A stretch of DNA of 64,000 nt from Cryptomeria japonica. Taxonomy: Eukaryota; Streptophyta; Pinopsida; Cupressales; Cupressaceae. Location of the stretch: the NCBI RefSeq assembly GCF_030272615.1, contig NW_026728906.1, positions 310,001 to 374,000 on the forward strand, read 5' to 3'. The position numbers were made by a program, and so were the translations under genes. Shown piece by piece: positions 10,491 through 23,178 of the stretch (position 1 is its first letter; each line of letters begins with the position of its first letter). Below the pieces are notes generated by a model, which saw only the letters and a list, made by a program, of their open reading frames with translations, was not told the DNA's origin and did no database searches.

Positions 10491-12692
10491 TTTGGGCCAA
10501 TTTGTAATTCAAACTCGTTAATGAAGATGTTAACATAGGTTGACACCTAGTATGGTGGTTATACCTTTTGTAAATCTTTGAACCAATAGTAATAGTATTA
10601 ACATAGTATTGAATTATTTGTAATTGCCATGTATAACCTCATTTTGTGTGTTTTGTCACGTATGCACTATCCTTTAGTGCATTATCCACTTATACTTCTC
10701 AGTACATAATACATCTGAGGAATTTTGTAGATAGAGTGGCAAGGGAAGAAGTTACATAGAAGTTGTATACTTCAACACTTCTCTTGTTTGTATTTATTTC
10801 TCACATTTGGGAGTCTTAAATTACACACTATAATTATTTTCTCGATATCCATACTTGCCTTGCTTTAGCTTTACAAACAACCTTATGACCACACATAATA
10901 AGGTCAAGTCATCCTAAAGCCCATACAACCTTGCATCCCTCTAATGACATGTGTGGTTAATAATCACATTCTAAACTGAATTAACAATAGCTTCGATTTT
11001 ATGTCCAACGACCATTAAGTTTAATTTAATCTAAATTGTTCTATTGATCTAGATTCTCCTTTAAATAAGAATAATATTTAAGAAGTCATAAACATATAAT
11101 TTAATATTAAATTTTTTAAATACATAATTAATTATTTTAATATTATAAACTTTTAAAAGCAATAAATATTAATAGATAAAAATTTCAAAATAAATTAAAA
11201 CAAATTATTTTTAAAATTCAAAATATAATTTAAAAATAATAATATATAGAACTTTTTACATTTTTAAAAATACTAAAAAATCGAACTATTTCAACAATGA
11301 GGTTTAGACCAACCATGCACTACAATTTGCAATCAACAAATAACAAATGGTATGAGCACTAAGTAATTCATCATATATCTTCGCATTTCTCCATCATAAT
11401 CAGTAAAATTCAATTAACTTTGAGAAGTAACAAGAACCCATGCAAAATGTAGAAAGACCGGACAAACATCCACCATATCTTCAACAAAACTTATGTATTA
11501 ATTTCAACAAGTCTTGGAAACAATCTCTAGCTTCCTCCTCCTACTCTACTTTCTAACAGTTCTGCTCTACTCTATTATCCACCTATTAACCTTTAAAAAT
11601 GAGAAGGCAAACCTTATATAGAAGTCTTGATACAAATGAATGTCCGAGATTGATTTGAATTTAATGGCCGAGATTTAACCATGAAACCCTAATTAGGGCT
11701 AGTTATAACAACAACCACTTTAACCAATGAGAAAACTACAACACTTTGGGCACATGTCCCTCTTTGAATGTGGATCAATGAGAAATGAGATTAGGTACAT
11801 TGAATAATATTTGATGTAATGCCATATGTCACTTGCTCCTCCTTTGATGAGTTAGGTTCAATACACCTACAAGAACTGACTTGGCATCACTGAATTGGTC
11901 TATGATGATCAAGCACCACCTTAGCTTGCATGTCTCCCTAGCAATATGTCGACACTCAACATCATCCAATTGCTTGATGTGATGGTTCATATTCTCAAAT
12001 TGCATCCTCTTGAAAATCAAGTTTCTAGCTTTGATTAACTCTTCTAAAACTATTTATAACATGTAATTTTTTTCATATCAGTTATCTTTTTCTTGAATAA
12101 TATTTTAGGAGATTGACAAAATACCTAGGTTTACATTTATTATACTTTTAGTATTGTTATCTATTCTTTCATTGTGGTAGATGTAAAATGTTTCTATCAT
12201 AATTTTGTGGGATACATATATGACTAATCCATTACAATACAAGGAACATTTTGGAGCACCAACAACAACTACGTATTTAGACTTTGTTAGTGTATCTGAA
12301 TGTTCCTTCTAGATAAATTTTAGAGTTGATATTAGCTTGTTAGGATGTTGGTTTCTTGGGATTCTATGCCTGTGTGTGATGACATTTCATTATATTAATT
12401 AAAATATTTCTAATTGATAGAGTTTCTATTTTATTTATGATTTTAATATACATATTTATATAATTTATAAAAAACTTTTCAATAAAATATTTAATATATT
12501 TATAAAAATCTTTATCATAATAATGTATATTTAATTCAAATAAAAATTTCTATCTTAATTTGTTTTAAATTTAATGAAAAATAAATAAATAAGTATAAAT
12601 TATTTTGTAATTTATGAAATAGGCTCATGACAATAACTGCATAGTTACTCTCTAGTTGGTATGATGTCAAAAAAATTAGATGCACGTAACAT
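10491..12692. other. AT-rich stretch at the end of the unit
   Basis: No convincing gene. Two very AT-rich blocks (about 11040-11290 and 12390-12640) could act as matrix-attachment or replication-prone DNA; this is speculation. A 16-bp perfect palindrome lies at 11098-11113 and a 7-bp-arm hairpin at 10663-10681. A minus-strand frame of 63 codons at 11829-12020 has no recognisable domain. Equivalents lie at 23183-25384, 35875-38076, 48567-50768 and 61259-63460. Confidence 0.6.
11330..12020 (-). other. Possible decayed LTR or promoter-like segment
   Basis: Read on the minus strand, this segment has a palindrome CCCTAATTAGGG (11687-11698), a CTATATAAG box (11622-11614) and then a purine-rich leader-like stretch. 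The layout recalls the U3-TATA-R order of plant LTRs. I found no paired TG/CA ends with a target-site duplication, so the call is weak and it may be ordinary intergenic DNA. Confidence 0.25.
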
Positions 12693-13463
12693 CATTTGGC
12701 TACCAGTTGGAGGAATTGTTGAAGAGATTGTATGGTTAATTAGTAACTTATATTTCATAAGTTTTATTTTTCAAAAAGCTTTGAATGAAACCTACACTAG
12801 ATGTGTGTGCATGTAACCACCCAGATGATGGAACTTTACTACATTTTGTGTAGTATAATTCACGAAATGATACTTCATCATTAAAATATGTGAACAATTT
12901 TTAAAATAACCAAATTGGAAAGAGCATAAACAATACGGGGGCAAAAAGAACACAAAATATGCACTAGGAACTATTATTGTCTTCCTCCATAAAAGCCTCC
13001 ACAAAAAAGTGCTTGTAATAGGAATAAATCTCTGGAAGCAATTATTCTCATCCAAAATTCATGTAACAAAGATTCATAGTTGACAAAGGATCTTTTCATC
13101 AGCAATGGAACAAGGGACACTATAGCCTAAAAAGGCAAACGTGACTACCAAAATAAAGTAAAACTAGATGAGGCCATGAGGCAAAACAAAATCTCCACAT
13201 GCCCTCTAATGCTAGATAACTGGTCTAAGTGGTGCAAAACATGACCTTGAAGAACTCAAGTAACGGTAAAAAAAGGTTAAAAATTAGACCAAGAAGGAGT
13301 CTTGCGGCCTTGTAAATAGCCAAAATGACATTCATGCAAGGAAAAATTAATAGAGAAAGACAAAACAGTTTTATTCAAATTGTTCAAAATTCATGCAAAA
13401 ATAGATAAGCAACATATGCAACTCTAAGATTGACCAAAAATTGATTTGATTTGACAATATTTA

Positions 13464-14667
13464 TGTTAACAACAGCCAAGAGGGAAGAATGAGAGGGGTG
13501 TGAATCAGTCTTCACCGGAATAACAAACTTTACCGCAAAACACAGATTTGATAAACTGCAGTAATAAGACAGATAAGAAAATTAATAGCACAACACACAA
13601 CACTAAGATTTTGATGCGCAAAACCCAGTTAAGCGAAAAACCATGGTGGGAACCTACCCACAGTAAGATGATACTCTACAATAGTATGTGAAAATATTAC
13701 AATGAGGAATGCACATGCATTCAGGCACACTGCCTAGAGCTCACTGCTCAAATAATATTTGCTCGGAAGGCTACAACCCTTAGGGAAGTCTCACTGACTC
13801 GCAATAAGATTTGGACTACAATTCGAAAGAAATGAACGGAAAGAATAGCATCTCCAAATAGAATCTCACCACAAACTCAACATCGAAGGATACATCACAT
13901 GTTCGCACACAAACCTCTCTCTGATAATGAAGACACAACATCAAACAACCAAATTACATGACTATATCACCTATATATATAATTTATCAACCTTGATAAC
14001 AAGGTCGGCTAAACCCTCGACCCTCAATTAAAAAATTACATCACACGATACAAACACTGACCACCAGACCAATATAGTGGTTTACATAGCATAGCATGGT
14101 TCTAGGTCAAATTCCCAAACACATAACTCCACCGAAAATCACGCAAAGATCAATCGCAACACGCTACACCACCAGAAATGGTGCATAACACACAAATCAT
14201 CACTGGTTGATAGAAACCACCAAAAACTCACACAACGATAAATACAGATTGCCAAAACAAATAGGACATAATTAAAAAAAATACCAGCAAGCACATTAGA
14301 ATCATCCACAATAGCTGCACCAACACTACTTTTCAAATCTTCATCGGTCAACGTCTGAAAGCTAAAGAACACAACCAATCAACAACGGCCAGGAAGAAAG
14401 ATAACTTGCGGAGAACCAAATCATGATTCAACTGAAATTAAGATACACAAGACCTTCCCAAGAAATATCCCAAAATCTCAGCACCAGATCTGATCACACC
14501 AAAATATACCAGAGGATATACCGAACTCTGCGAAACAGTGATCAACAAAGCATCGCTACAAACCGGATCAGAAAATCTTCCCAATCTGCAATCACCAGAG
14601 AAAATCATAGGAATATGTTGACATCAATGACCACAACATATCCTAGCATGACCAACAATATCCAACA
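13464..14667 (-). mobile_element. Solo LTR, copy 2
   Basis: Same solo LTR with ATTTA at 13459-13463 and 14668-14672. It differs from copy 1 only at 14501 (A instead of G). Confidence 0.75.
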
Positions 14668-17600
14668 ATTTATGCCAAAACAACCACTTTATATCACTAG
14701 TTCAAATCAAATATCTATGCCAAAAGATCAGCCTATGCAAATTTTACCACACCAGAAAGTGCCAAAAAGCCAGCACACAAGGATCGGCTTTTTAATAAAA
14801 TATCCCAAACCTTTACACATGCAGATTGACCATAGTAAAATAATTGATCGTCTTATTAAAATTGAAGACAAATCATCTTTTAGCTAATTAAGCGCTTCCA
14901 CTATCCACACAATAATGTGTTCCTAAAAAATCGCCCTACAGTAGAGCTTCAAATTTGTCAACTTGGTCTCCATGATCAACAATTTAATAAAAAATATATA
15001 TAATTTAAAATACACTAATCAACCATGAAATAAAATCTCCTATTTTTATTTTATTATTTATACGATGAATTTTATAAACTTCAATTCATCGGGATTTTTA
15101 AAATCACAGTAGAAACACCTTCGGATTATCATGTCCTCACAAGAACACAAAAATATTATGGCACAAATCCACATTCCTTTCAGATGCTCAACCTCAATCA
15201 AAACCTCTATAAATCTGCAGTCATAATTAAAATAAATTACAAACATGTGAGTACCAAAAAACTAGTGGAGCTCAAAAAAAGAAAATGCACAGATTGAGAT
15301 GAATGATAAGCTCTTAATATCTTTGATCAACTTAGGGGTGATTAAAAATACATATCTAATACAGTTCCACCTATAATATCAGATGCTATCTAGAATCATG
15401 TAATGTTTCATGGATAAGATTAACATAACCAGGCATTATTCTAACAACTAACCATCTAGCAAACTTACATAGAAGAATATTCTAGTTAGAATATCATACA
15501 CTAACAACACATAGCTTGAAAAATTGGCGTAGGCTATTTTGGGTTCATGGAGGTGCGAGCAAACGTTAATCTATAGTAAGTGAAATTGCTCAAACCCACA
15601 AAAAGGTCATTTGGAGCTCGTCGATTTTGCACAAGTCACGAGTTTTCTCTTGCACAAGTGTTTATCCTTTTGTAGACTACGGTCTTCTTCAGCATGGTTT
15701 TCTATGTGGTTTTCTTCTATTTTTTTGTGTGTGCCTGGTTTATTCGTGTGTGTACCTAATGTTCAGATTGCTTTGGAAAACCAGGTTATTTCCCCTGTTG
15801 GTGAACTTTTAACTAGCACATTTTTCAAGGACTAGTGCACCCAACACCCCTATTTTGCTAAAATAGGCTCAACTGTTGAGAGATGAAAGTGGACCTTGTA
15901 ATTTGCATGAATCTAATTTGTTTTGTTGTCCCATCACAACAAAATGTTTCGAAAAGGTGTGAACTTCATATAAACACAACTCCCTTTCCCATTCTAGGAA
16001 TCAATGTACTCAATATAGAAAACCAAAAAACCTAGTCAATCAAGCATTCAGGGAGCGAAACGATAAAGAAGTCCCAATTTGATTATTCAATCATTGAAAT
16101 ATATGCTATAGCAATTATGATCAAGTGTATTATGTAATTCGTACCTAAGATAAGGTGTCATCATTTCACCATTTATCATTTGCTTAGCCTCTTTTCTTGT
16201 GGGGGCATGCATCCTATCTCATCATTATCATTGTTGAAGAGAGAACACTAATACGCGGTTTGGATAAGGTAATCCCTTATATGAAATAACCATTTCTCCC
16301 AATTTTCTCTATCTACAGGTCCAAATCCGATAACAAGAAAGTTAAAGAAAAGTAGACCAGACATTAGCAGGCATCACAAAACATTGATTGAACGAAAACC
16401 CTAAGAACAGGGCACCCAGCAGTCATTGACCCATATTTTTAAGAGGCAAGTGATCAAATATTGTCGATTTCATTTTCGATCATCTCTCAATTTTCCCTCA
16501 ACTTTAGACACGGATCTCCAACGTTTCTCTCTAGTACAATTAGCTTCATATTACAGTCCCAATTTCCTCTCTATGTCTCCATCTCAGATATGTCTTACTC
16601 TTTCTATATTTCATCTTGTATCTACTACATTCTATAAAACTTAGTCATTTTACCATTGTTAGACTAGTTCATCTATAGACACTTCACTGTCTCCATCTCA
16701 TGCAACAAAAGGAACAGGAACCTAATTTCGTATCCCTTCCTTAAAGACAACAACTAGTCCTATTCTTATTACTAATTATGTTGTGTCAACTAAGATCTTC
16801 TAGCTTACATTGGTCAATCGTAGGATCTTGTTTCCTCCATTTCAAGGTTTACATTGATTTATGAGATGGTATGATTATATATGCTACATAAACCAACATT
16901 TTTTAAGGTATGATCCCATATTGTATTGGTATAAAATTGGTGGTACTGAAACCAACATTGATATAGAAAAAAATAGACATTTTTATTTCTAACGTGTTTC
17001 CATCTACATCTTTCACTTGTCTTGCAATTGTGTACATTCTCATGTAAATACCAACGATGTTATACTCGCGCCCTTTTATGCTTCATACCATAATGTGACT
17101 CCTCTAATTCCATAAGACCAGGAGTGCGCAAGGAGTGTAATGCTTCGTGTGGTTCATGTAACTAAACTCGGCTTCTATTTGTAGATATGAGCAAAGGTTG
17201 TGTTTTTATCACTTAAAATGTGCTTTATATGTTTTCTTAAATGCTCACATATACATACTGGTGGCATAAAATGAAAGTAAGCGTGTAGGACTCAATAGAA
17301 TATAAAATAGTGACTAGTGATTTAGAACTTTCCTTGGTGTAACCCAATAAAAAATATTGAAAAGAATGGAGTTGTACCCTCATCTCTAGTATCAATTAAA
17401 TGCAAGATTCACAAGCCAACTTCTCAATTTGAGTCTTAAATACAAAGTGGACATTACCTAGCACTTATGTAATTTCGTACAATATTGTATTCTTGTGGAA
17501 AGAGCTTGCTTAACAATATGCTCGAGTTCTACGCTCATTGACTAATTCTCTCCAATGACAAAACTTATGTTTCCATGAGTTGAAATCTAGAATCTCCATT

Positions 17601-18662
17601 TCCAAGTGTTGCACCATCTTATTACTCGACGTTTTTCTTCATCCAAATCTATTGATTGATATCTTCATTATTTTATAGTCTCTCTTTTCAATGTCTTCCC
17701 CCAAGCTAAACTATGCAACCAAATAGCGTTCACTTCCTTGTCAACCTCAATCAAAACCTAGAATAAAAAACATGCACCTAGCTATCAAATATGGAATAAA
17801 ATACATGCACTTGTCTAAAACAAATTAGCACTTCCCTAAATAAATCATGTAGAAAACTTTCTCCAATACCAACCGATCGATAATCAAATCGAATATTCCA
17901 TTCTAATCTCACCATCGCTGATTTTTGTTCTCTTCACTTATGTGCCGATCCAATGCACTATGCTACTGATGTGAACATTCAGAAAGCCAAAATTGGTATC
18001 TTCTACATCTACACCTTCCACTTGTCTTGAAATTTTGTATGTGGTCAAATTTTGTGCCTACAATGTTATACATAATATTTCGCACCCCTTTGTGATTTAT
18101 AACAATATGTCACCCCTGTAATACCACAAGACTATTTAATAAAGAGTATGTTGATTGAATAAGATTTATGTATTTGAAATATGCTTCTTTTTTGTTGTGA
18201 GCATGTACTATGTTTTTCATCAACTCAAGACATTATTGTTGCAGTTTCTTAAGAATTTGAGTATCTGCAGTAGTTGCATAGAATGAAAATGAGCAAGCTT
18301 CAAAGACATAGGTTATATAGACATCGAAGGCATGAAAGAAGAGGTCGTGAAGCTTTAGAATGAACTGATGTATGAAGCTCTATTTTATTAGATCATTTAT
18401 AAATGCATGGGAAAAGTAGAAGATTATGATATTTGCAGATCTCACTGATAATGTATGAGTTATATCTATTATCTTATTCTTGATGGAAATGCGATTGCCA
18501 ATTTCTCAATATGACGACACTTTTATCTTCTTCGTATCAATCAACAAATACCTTGAGATATTGGAAATTATATTCAAAATGCGCTTACAACTTACCTTAA
18601 AATGTGTTACAGCAAAGTGAAATTTTAATGTTGTCATCAAAGGGACAAAACGACATCAATAT

Positions 18663-18882
18663 TTAATTTTCAATCTTTGGAATATGATGAGGACATACTG
18701 ATGTCCAAAACAGATGCTATGAATGGCACAAGAGGACGCCAATAACCCTAAAATGATAGTTTTATTCAACGGTTAATTTTCAATCTTTGGAATATGATGA
18801 GGACATGCTGATGTCCAAAACAGATGCTATGAATGGCACAAGAGGACGCCAATAACCCTAAAATGATAGTTTTATTCAACGG
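18663..18882 (-). terminator. 110-bp tandem duplication with two poly(A) signals, copy 2
   Basis: Same two 110-bp repeats and AATAAA signals, downstream of the second germin-like gene. I saw no difference from copy 1. Confidence 0.65.
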
Positions 18883-18939
18883 TGAGAAAAAAGAATTGGG
18901 AAAGACGGTCTTCATTGGGAGACCTCTTGTTTGTTTTGT

Positions 18940-19700
18940 TTAGTATGCGAATTTCTTTTGAATGTAATTCACCAGTTCCTGGGTGATGCGGAAGGCCTTG
19001 CTCAAAACGGAATCGGGGAGAGGGGGATTCGCCGCAAACAGAGAATTGGCGATTGTCTGAACTCCGGGAAACTGGCTGCTCAATCCAGCTATGGCCACTG
19101 CATTTTCATGCCCCACATTCTGCTGGAAATGAACAAGTGCCTTTGGAAACACAAACACATCTCCCTTCTCCAAAGTTTTGCTGAAAAATTTGTTGCTGGT
19201 GTCAATGAAACCCACAAGAAGCTGGCCTTCCAGTAAAACAAGAACTTCGGTGGCTCTTGGGTGTGTGTGAGGAGGATTTATTCCACCCACTGCGTAGTCG
19301 ATGCGGACCAACGATATTCCAAACGTATTGAGGCCTGGTATCTGTTTAACGTTCGCCATCGTTACGTTGGAGCCCACATCATTGTCGGTGTTCCCTGCCT
19401 GCCCAAGTCCCCGGAAGAAGAAATCGTTTGCTGAAACTTGCATTGGGTCTTTGCAAACGAACCCGTTCACCAAAACTGTTTAAAACAAGATCAAATCAAT
19501 CTGTCTGTTAGTAACTCGACTCGTCTAATAAGCAAATCATTATCATTGTTTATGTATAAATATTCTCACTCACCGTTGCTTTCCTCATCTGCAACGCAGA
19601 AATCTTGCAAGGGATCCGGATCCCCTGCCATGACCCTGTCGCTGTAACAGCATATCAACAGAAAAAGTCCCAACGTGAAGTAAATCATGCGGTTAGCCAT
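18940..19700 (-). CDS. Germin-like protein (secreted cupin), copy 2
   Basis: Exons 19700-19574 and 19475-18940 encode the same 220-residue protein as copy 1. Both exons, the intron and its splice sites are intact and unchanged as far as I could see. The same TATA box, start context, signal peptide, four metal ligands (His112, His114, Glu119, His158) and 3' end are present, so this copy should be as functional as copy 1. Transcripts of copies 1-4 would be indistinguishable by coding sequence. Confidence 0.94.
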
Positions 19701-19763
19701 TGTAATAGAAACGCAGACACAAGAGATCAGGATATGAATGTCTATTACAAACCCATTACACGC

Positions 19764-19863
19764 TTTATATAGCCCAAACCATAACTCTCCGCAAAGACTA
19801 ATTCATCTTGACTCCGTATATTTCACGGATCCTTCCAGAGTTGTTGCTCTTTTCCTTACGTCA
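19764..19863 (-). promoter_or_regulatory. Core promoter of germin-like copy 2
   Basis: Same TATA box (19771-19764), TTGACT and TGACGTAA as copy 1, with no difference seen. Confidence 0.65.
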
Positions 19864-22511
19864 CACTAAGTCTTACTGCATGTGGTTGTCTCGCCTGCTA
19901 CCGCAGATGTATTCTCACCATCCTTTCATTAACGTTGAAATTTTCTATCTTCTCCCTGCCCTGCTGCGTATGCCTATCTCAAGATCAACTTACCTCCTGC
20001 CTTACACGTATTCTCGCCATCGCCATCATTTTAGTAATGTGGAATTGTTTAGACTTAATTGGAACGGTGGGCTTCTTCAAAGGAAACAATATATAAATCT
20101 TTCTCCACCGTGGGAGAATCGGTATGAGAGGAAAGTTTCTTTCTTGGAGTTGGATATTGGCCTAAAGACTGTCCATGCTTTGTACCCTTTTTCAATGAGA
20201 TTTTTATCTCTCGTCATTTAAATTAATTTATGTTACTCAATGTTTATTTCTCAGATTGTCTATGTTCTAGGACAGAAAAACATTGCTCAAAATAACTTAT
20301 GTTCATTTACTTTACATTGAATGCGTTGATTAGAATATCTATTTCACATCCATCTACAATTTTGAAGTCAAGTAGGTGTATTACTTTTCTTTAGCAGTTT
20401 TGGAGACCTAAATTATAGGTTTAAGACAACATATGCAAACATAAGAACCAATTTATGGAGGATAAATGTATAAGAAGATAGATTTTGGAGAGGTATTCTA
20501 CAAGAAAAAAAACTTTTTGGTGGTGTTGAGAATCCCATCTTGGAAGAGACCATGTTGTCCAAGGGATCTAGTATTTAGAATTATTTAAGATCGTTTTATT
20601 TTTCCAAACCCTAGAGGGTAGATGGGTAGCGGAAATAGAATCCGGTTTTGACATTACAATTCACTAGAATCCATCACCTCTATAAGATATAACCTTATTA
20701 AGACGTTGATGTCTGATTTTCAGAATGTCATGGGTGAGTAGTTTGAATGCATCTTGAACTACCTTGGGTCAAGGTACAACAGTGACTAAAAATCGTACCG
20801 CTTCCAATACTCATAACTATAATGAATGTAAACCGCGATATTTTAGAGAAAAGAGCCTTCATTCTCAAACTGTTGATGGGTGCGAAAACATTGCTCACGT
20901 TGCGTTGAGTGCGTTGCTTAGATTGTCTCTTTCACATCCATCTACAGTTGAACTCGGCCAAAATTTAATCTTTAGGTGAGTGTGTTGTTGTAAATGAAGT
21001 GCATTGTTGTAAATGAAGTAGGTGTCTTTTCTAGCAGTTTTGGAGATCAAAATTTTACCTTTAGGTGAGTGAATTCTCTTTAATAAAGTAGGTTTACTAC
21101 TTTTTCTAATGTTTGAGATCTGTCTATTTCCATTTTTCGACACCAAAACTTTTCGTCCAGTTGACTGCATTGTCCTCTCGATTCTCCTTTTAACAAAGTA
21201 CATACAGTTGATTTAGATGATTTATTTTTTATTATTTTTGTGAGATATATGTTTATTTAATATTTTTTTTAACTTAATGTTTTGATGAATTAGTTGTTTG
21301 GGGTAACTAAATAGGAAAATATAATATTAAAGATTATTTTTTTCCTCTTACTTCAATCAAATATATGAGAAAAGTATTTCATATTGATTAGACATTTCAT
21401 TTTATTTATTTTTATTTATATTGATTGAATTTTCTTTTCTTTTATATCAAATAATATGACAATTATAAATAGTTTATAAAAAATATTCAATTTGAGAAGT
21501 AAAAAATGCGTTAAAAGTGATATATTGGGATGATTCTTGGTTGGGAAACGTTTAGTTCCATGATCCCTTGTTTACCTATCAAGAATTATCTTTTTACTCT
21601 CTTTGGATAAGGGTGGCTAACTAATGAACTTTCTACAATTAAGAAATCAAAGTGATCAACAATCGAATATAAGGAACAAATAGAGTGAGAGGGGGAATAA
21701 AATTCTACACCTGATCGATTCATGATTATAATAAGTGGTTCATATTATAGAAGAGCAAGTCAATAAAACAGTTTGGTCATATTTTACGCTAGTATAATCT
21801 CAGTTTTCTTGATAACTACTCGAGTACATTTTTTTTTAATATCTCTCATAGGTTTTACCTTGTCTTTCATACCACACTCACAATCTCCAATTCCCCATTG
21901 AGTTTCCACAAATGACTAATACGAAAGGTAAATCTACATCCATGTAAGAGCATGGACACCGGGAGTGATCTAATATTGGATGCAATTAAGTGAGGAATAT
22001 TTTTTGAATGAATCCCTATACTTTTGGACCCTTTAATGACATGGTTTGCATAAGTAAGAAAATGTTTATTAATGTAGAGAGCATGGTTTTAGGTACTTTT
22101 CTATGTGGAGGTGATACAAATAGGCATGGGTAGCCTATGCGGTTACAGATGATTGTGGTTCTTCCATCAACGCTATTCTCTTTTTTATTGAATGATATGG
22201 TGTAATAGAAAAGTCAAGAATATACAACTAGCAATTTCACCTTGGTGTGCAATATGTACGCCGAATAGATGTGGAATGATTATTAAAAAAAATTGATCTA
22301 TTTTTTCATATATTTGTGCAACACGTGAGATAAATTAGCAAACCATTTAGTAAATGATATTATTTATTCAACAAAGGTCTCAACATTTGAAAAAATTATA
22401 GATCCAAATCAACTATGCATCTACTTAAACGGACAAATGCAATCAAACAAAACCCTTAAACCGGGAATATAATCGAGTTCCATTACCAATATTCTTATGT
22501 TTTGTTTGAAA

Positions 22512-23178
22512 TAGGGAGAGAAGGAGAGAGGGAGATATAGGGATATAAAGAGAGAGATAGAGGAGGAAGAGTGAGGGAAAGATAAAGGAGTGAGGAGATA
22601 GAGTTAGGCGATAAATATAGAGAGGAAGATAGAGATCGAGATTGATATAGATATGGAGAAGAATAGGGATATGGATATGAGAGGAAGAGATAAAGAGAGA
22701 GGAGAGAGAAATAGATAGAGATAGAAGAGATAAATATATAGAGAGGGGGAGAGAGAATGAGCGAGGGATAACTTTGAATCAATTGTGCATTCATTAATAC
22801 AAACCAAACATAAGTGAAAGAAAACCTTTCAATCAAAAGATAATTGAACTCCATTACCAATAGGCTCATGTTATGTTTGCAATAGTGAGAGGGGAGATAT
22901 GAATAGATAAAGAGAGCGAGACATGTCTGGAGATAGGGTGACAGAGGAAGAGAGAGCTAGAGATGGGAATGAAGAGAGGGAGGTGGCAAAGAAATAGATG
23001 GTTAAAGAGAGTGAGACGTGCCTAGATAGAGTGAGAGAGGATGAAAAGGACAAATAAAGAGAGATATAGTTGTAGAGGGATAAGGAGAAATTAAGATAAA
23101 GATTAGGAGATAGAAACGGATAGAAAAGAAGAGATACAAAGATACAAAAGGGGAGAGAGAGAGAGAGGGAGGGAGGGA
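22512..23178. repeat. Two GA-rich purine blocks, copy 2
   Basis: Same two blocks with the same length. I saw no difference from copy 1. Confidence 0.85.

Larger units (their letters stand above)
1..12692. repeat. Tandem unit, copy 1 (12,692 bp)
   Basis: This is the first full copy of a direct tandem array. The sequence at position 1 recurs at 12693, 25385, 38077, 50769 and 63461, always 12,692 bp apart. The unit start used here is simply the window edge. The real duplication junction cannot be placed, because no single-copy flank is visible. Each unit holds one solo LTR, one germin-like gene and two GA-rich blocks. Copy 1 differs from copy 2 at one site that I could find, G at 1809 where all other copies have A, a CpG position. 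With copies 2 and 3 it shares T at 807, G at 3490, T at 3530, C at 8941 and A at 10472. Confidence 0.97.

Noticed and set aside
9803-10546. Several Ser/Leu/Tyr-rich minus-strand frames
   Set aside because: They are translations of the GA-rich simple repeat.
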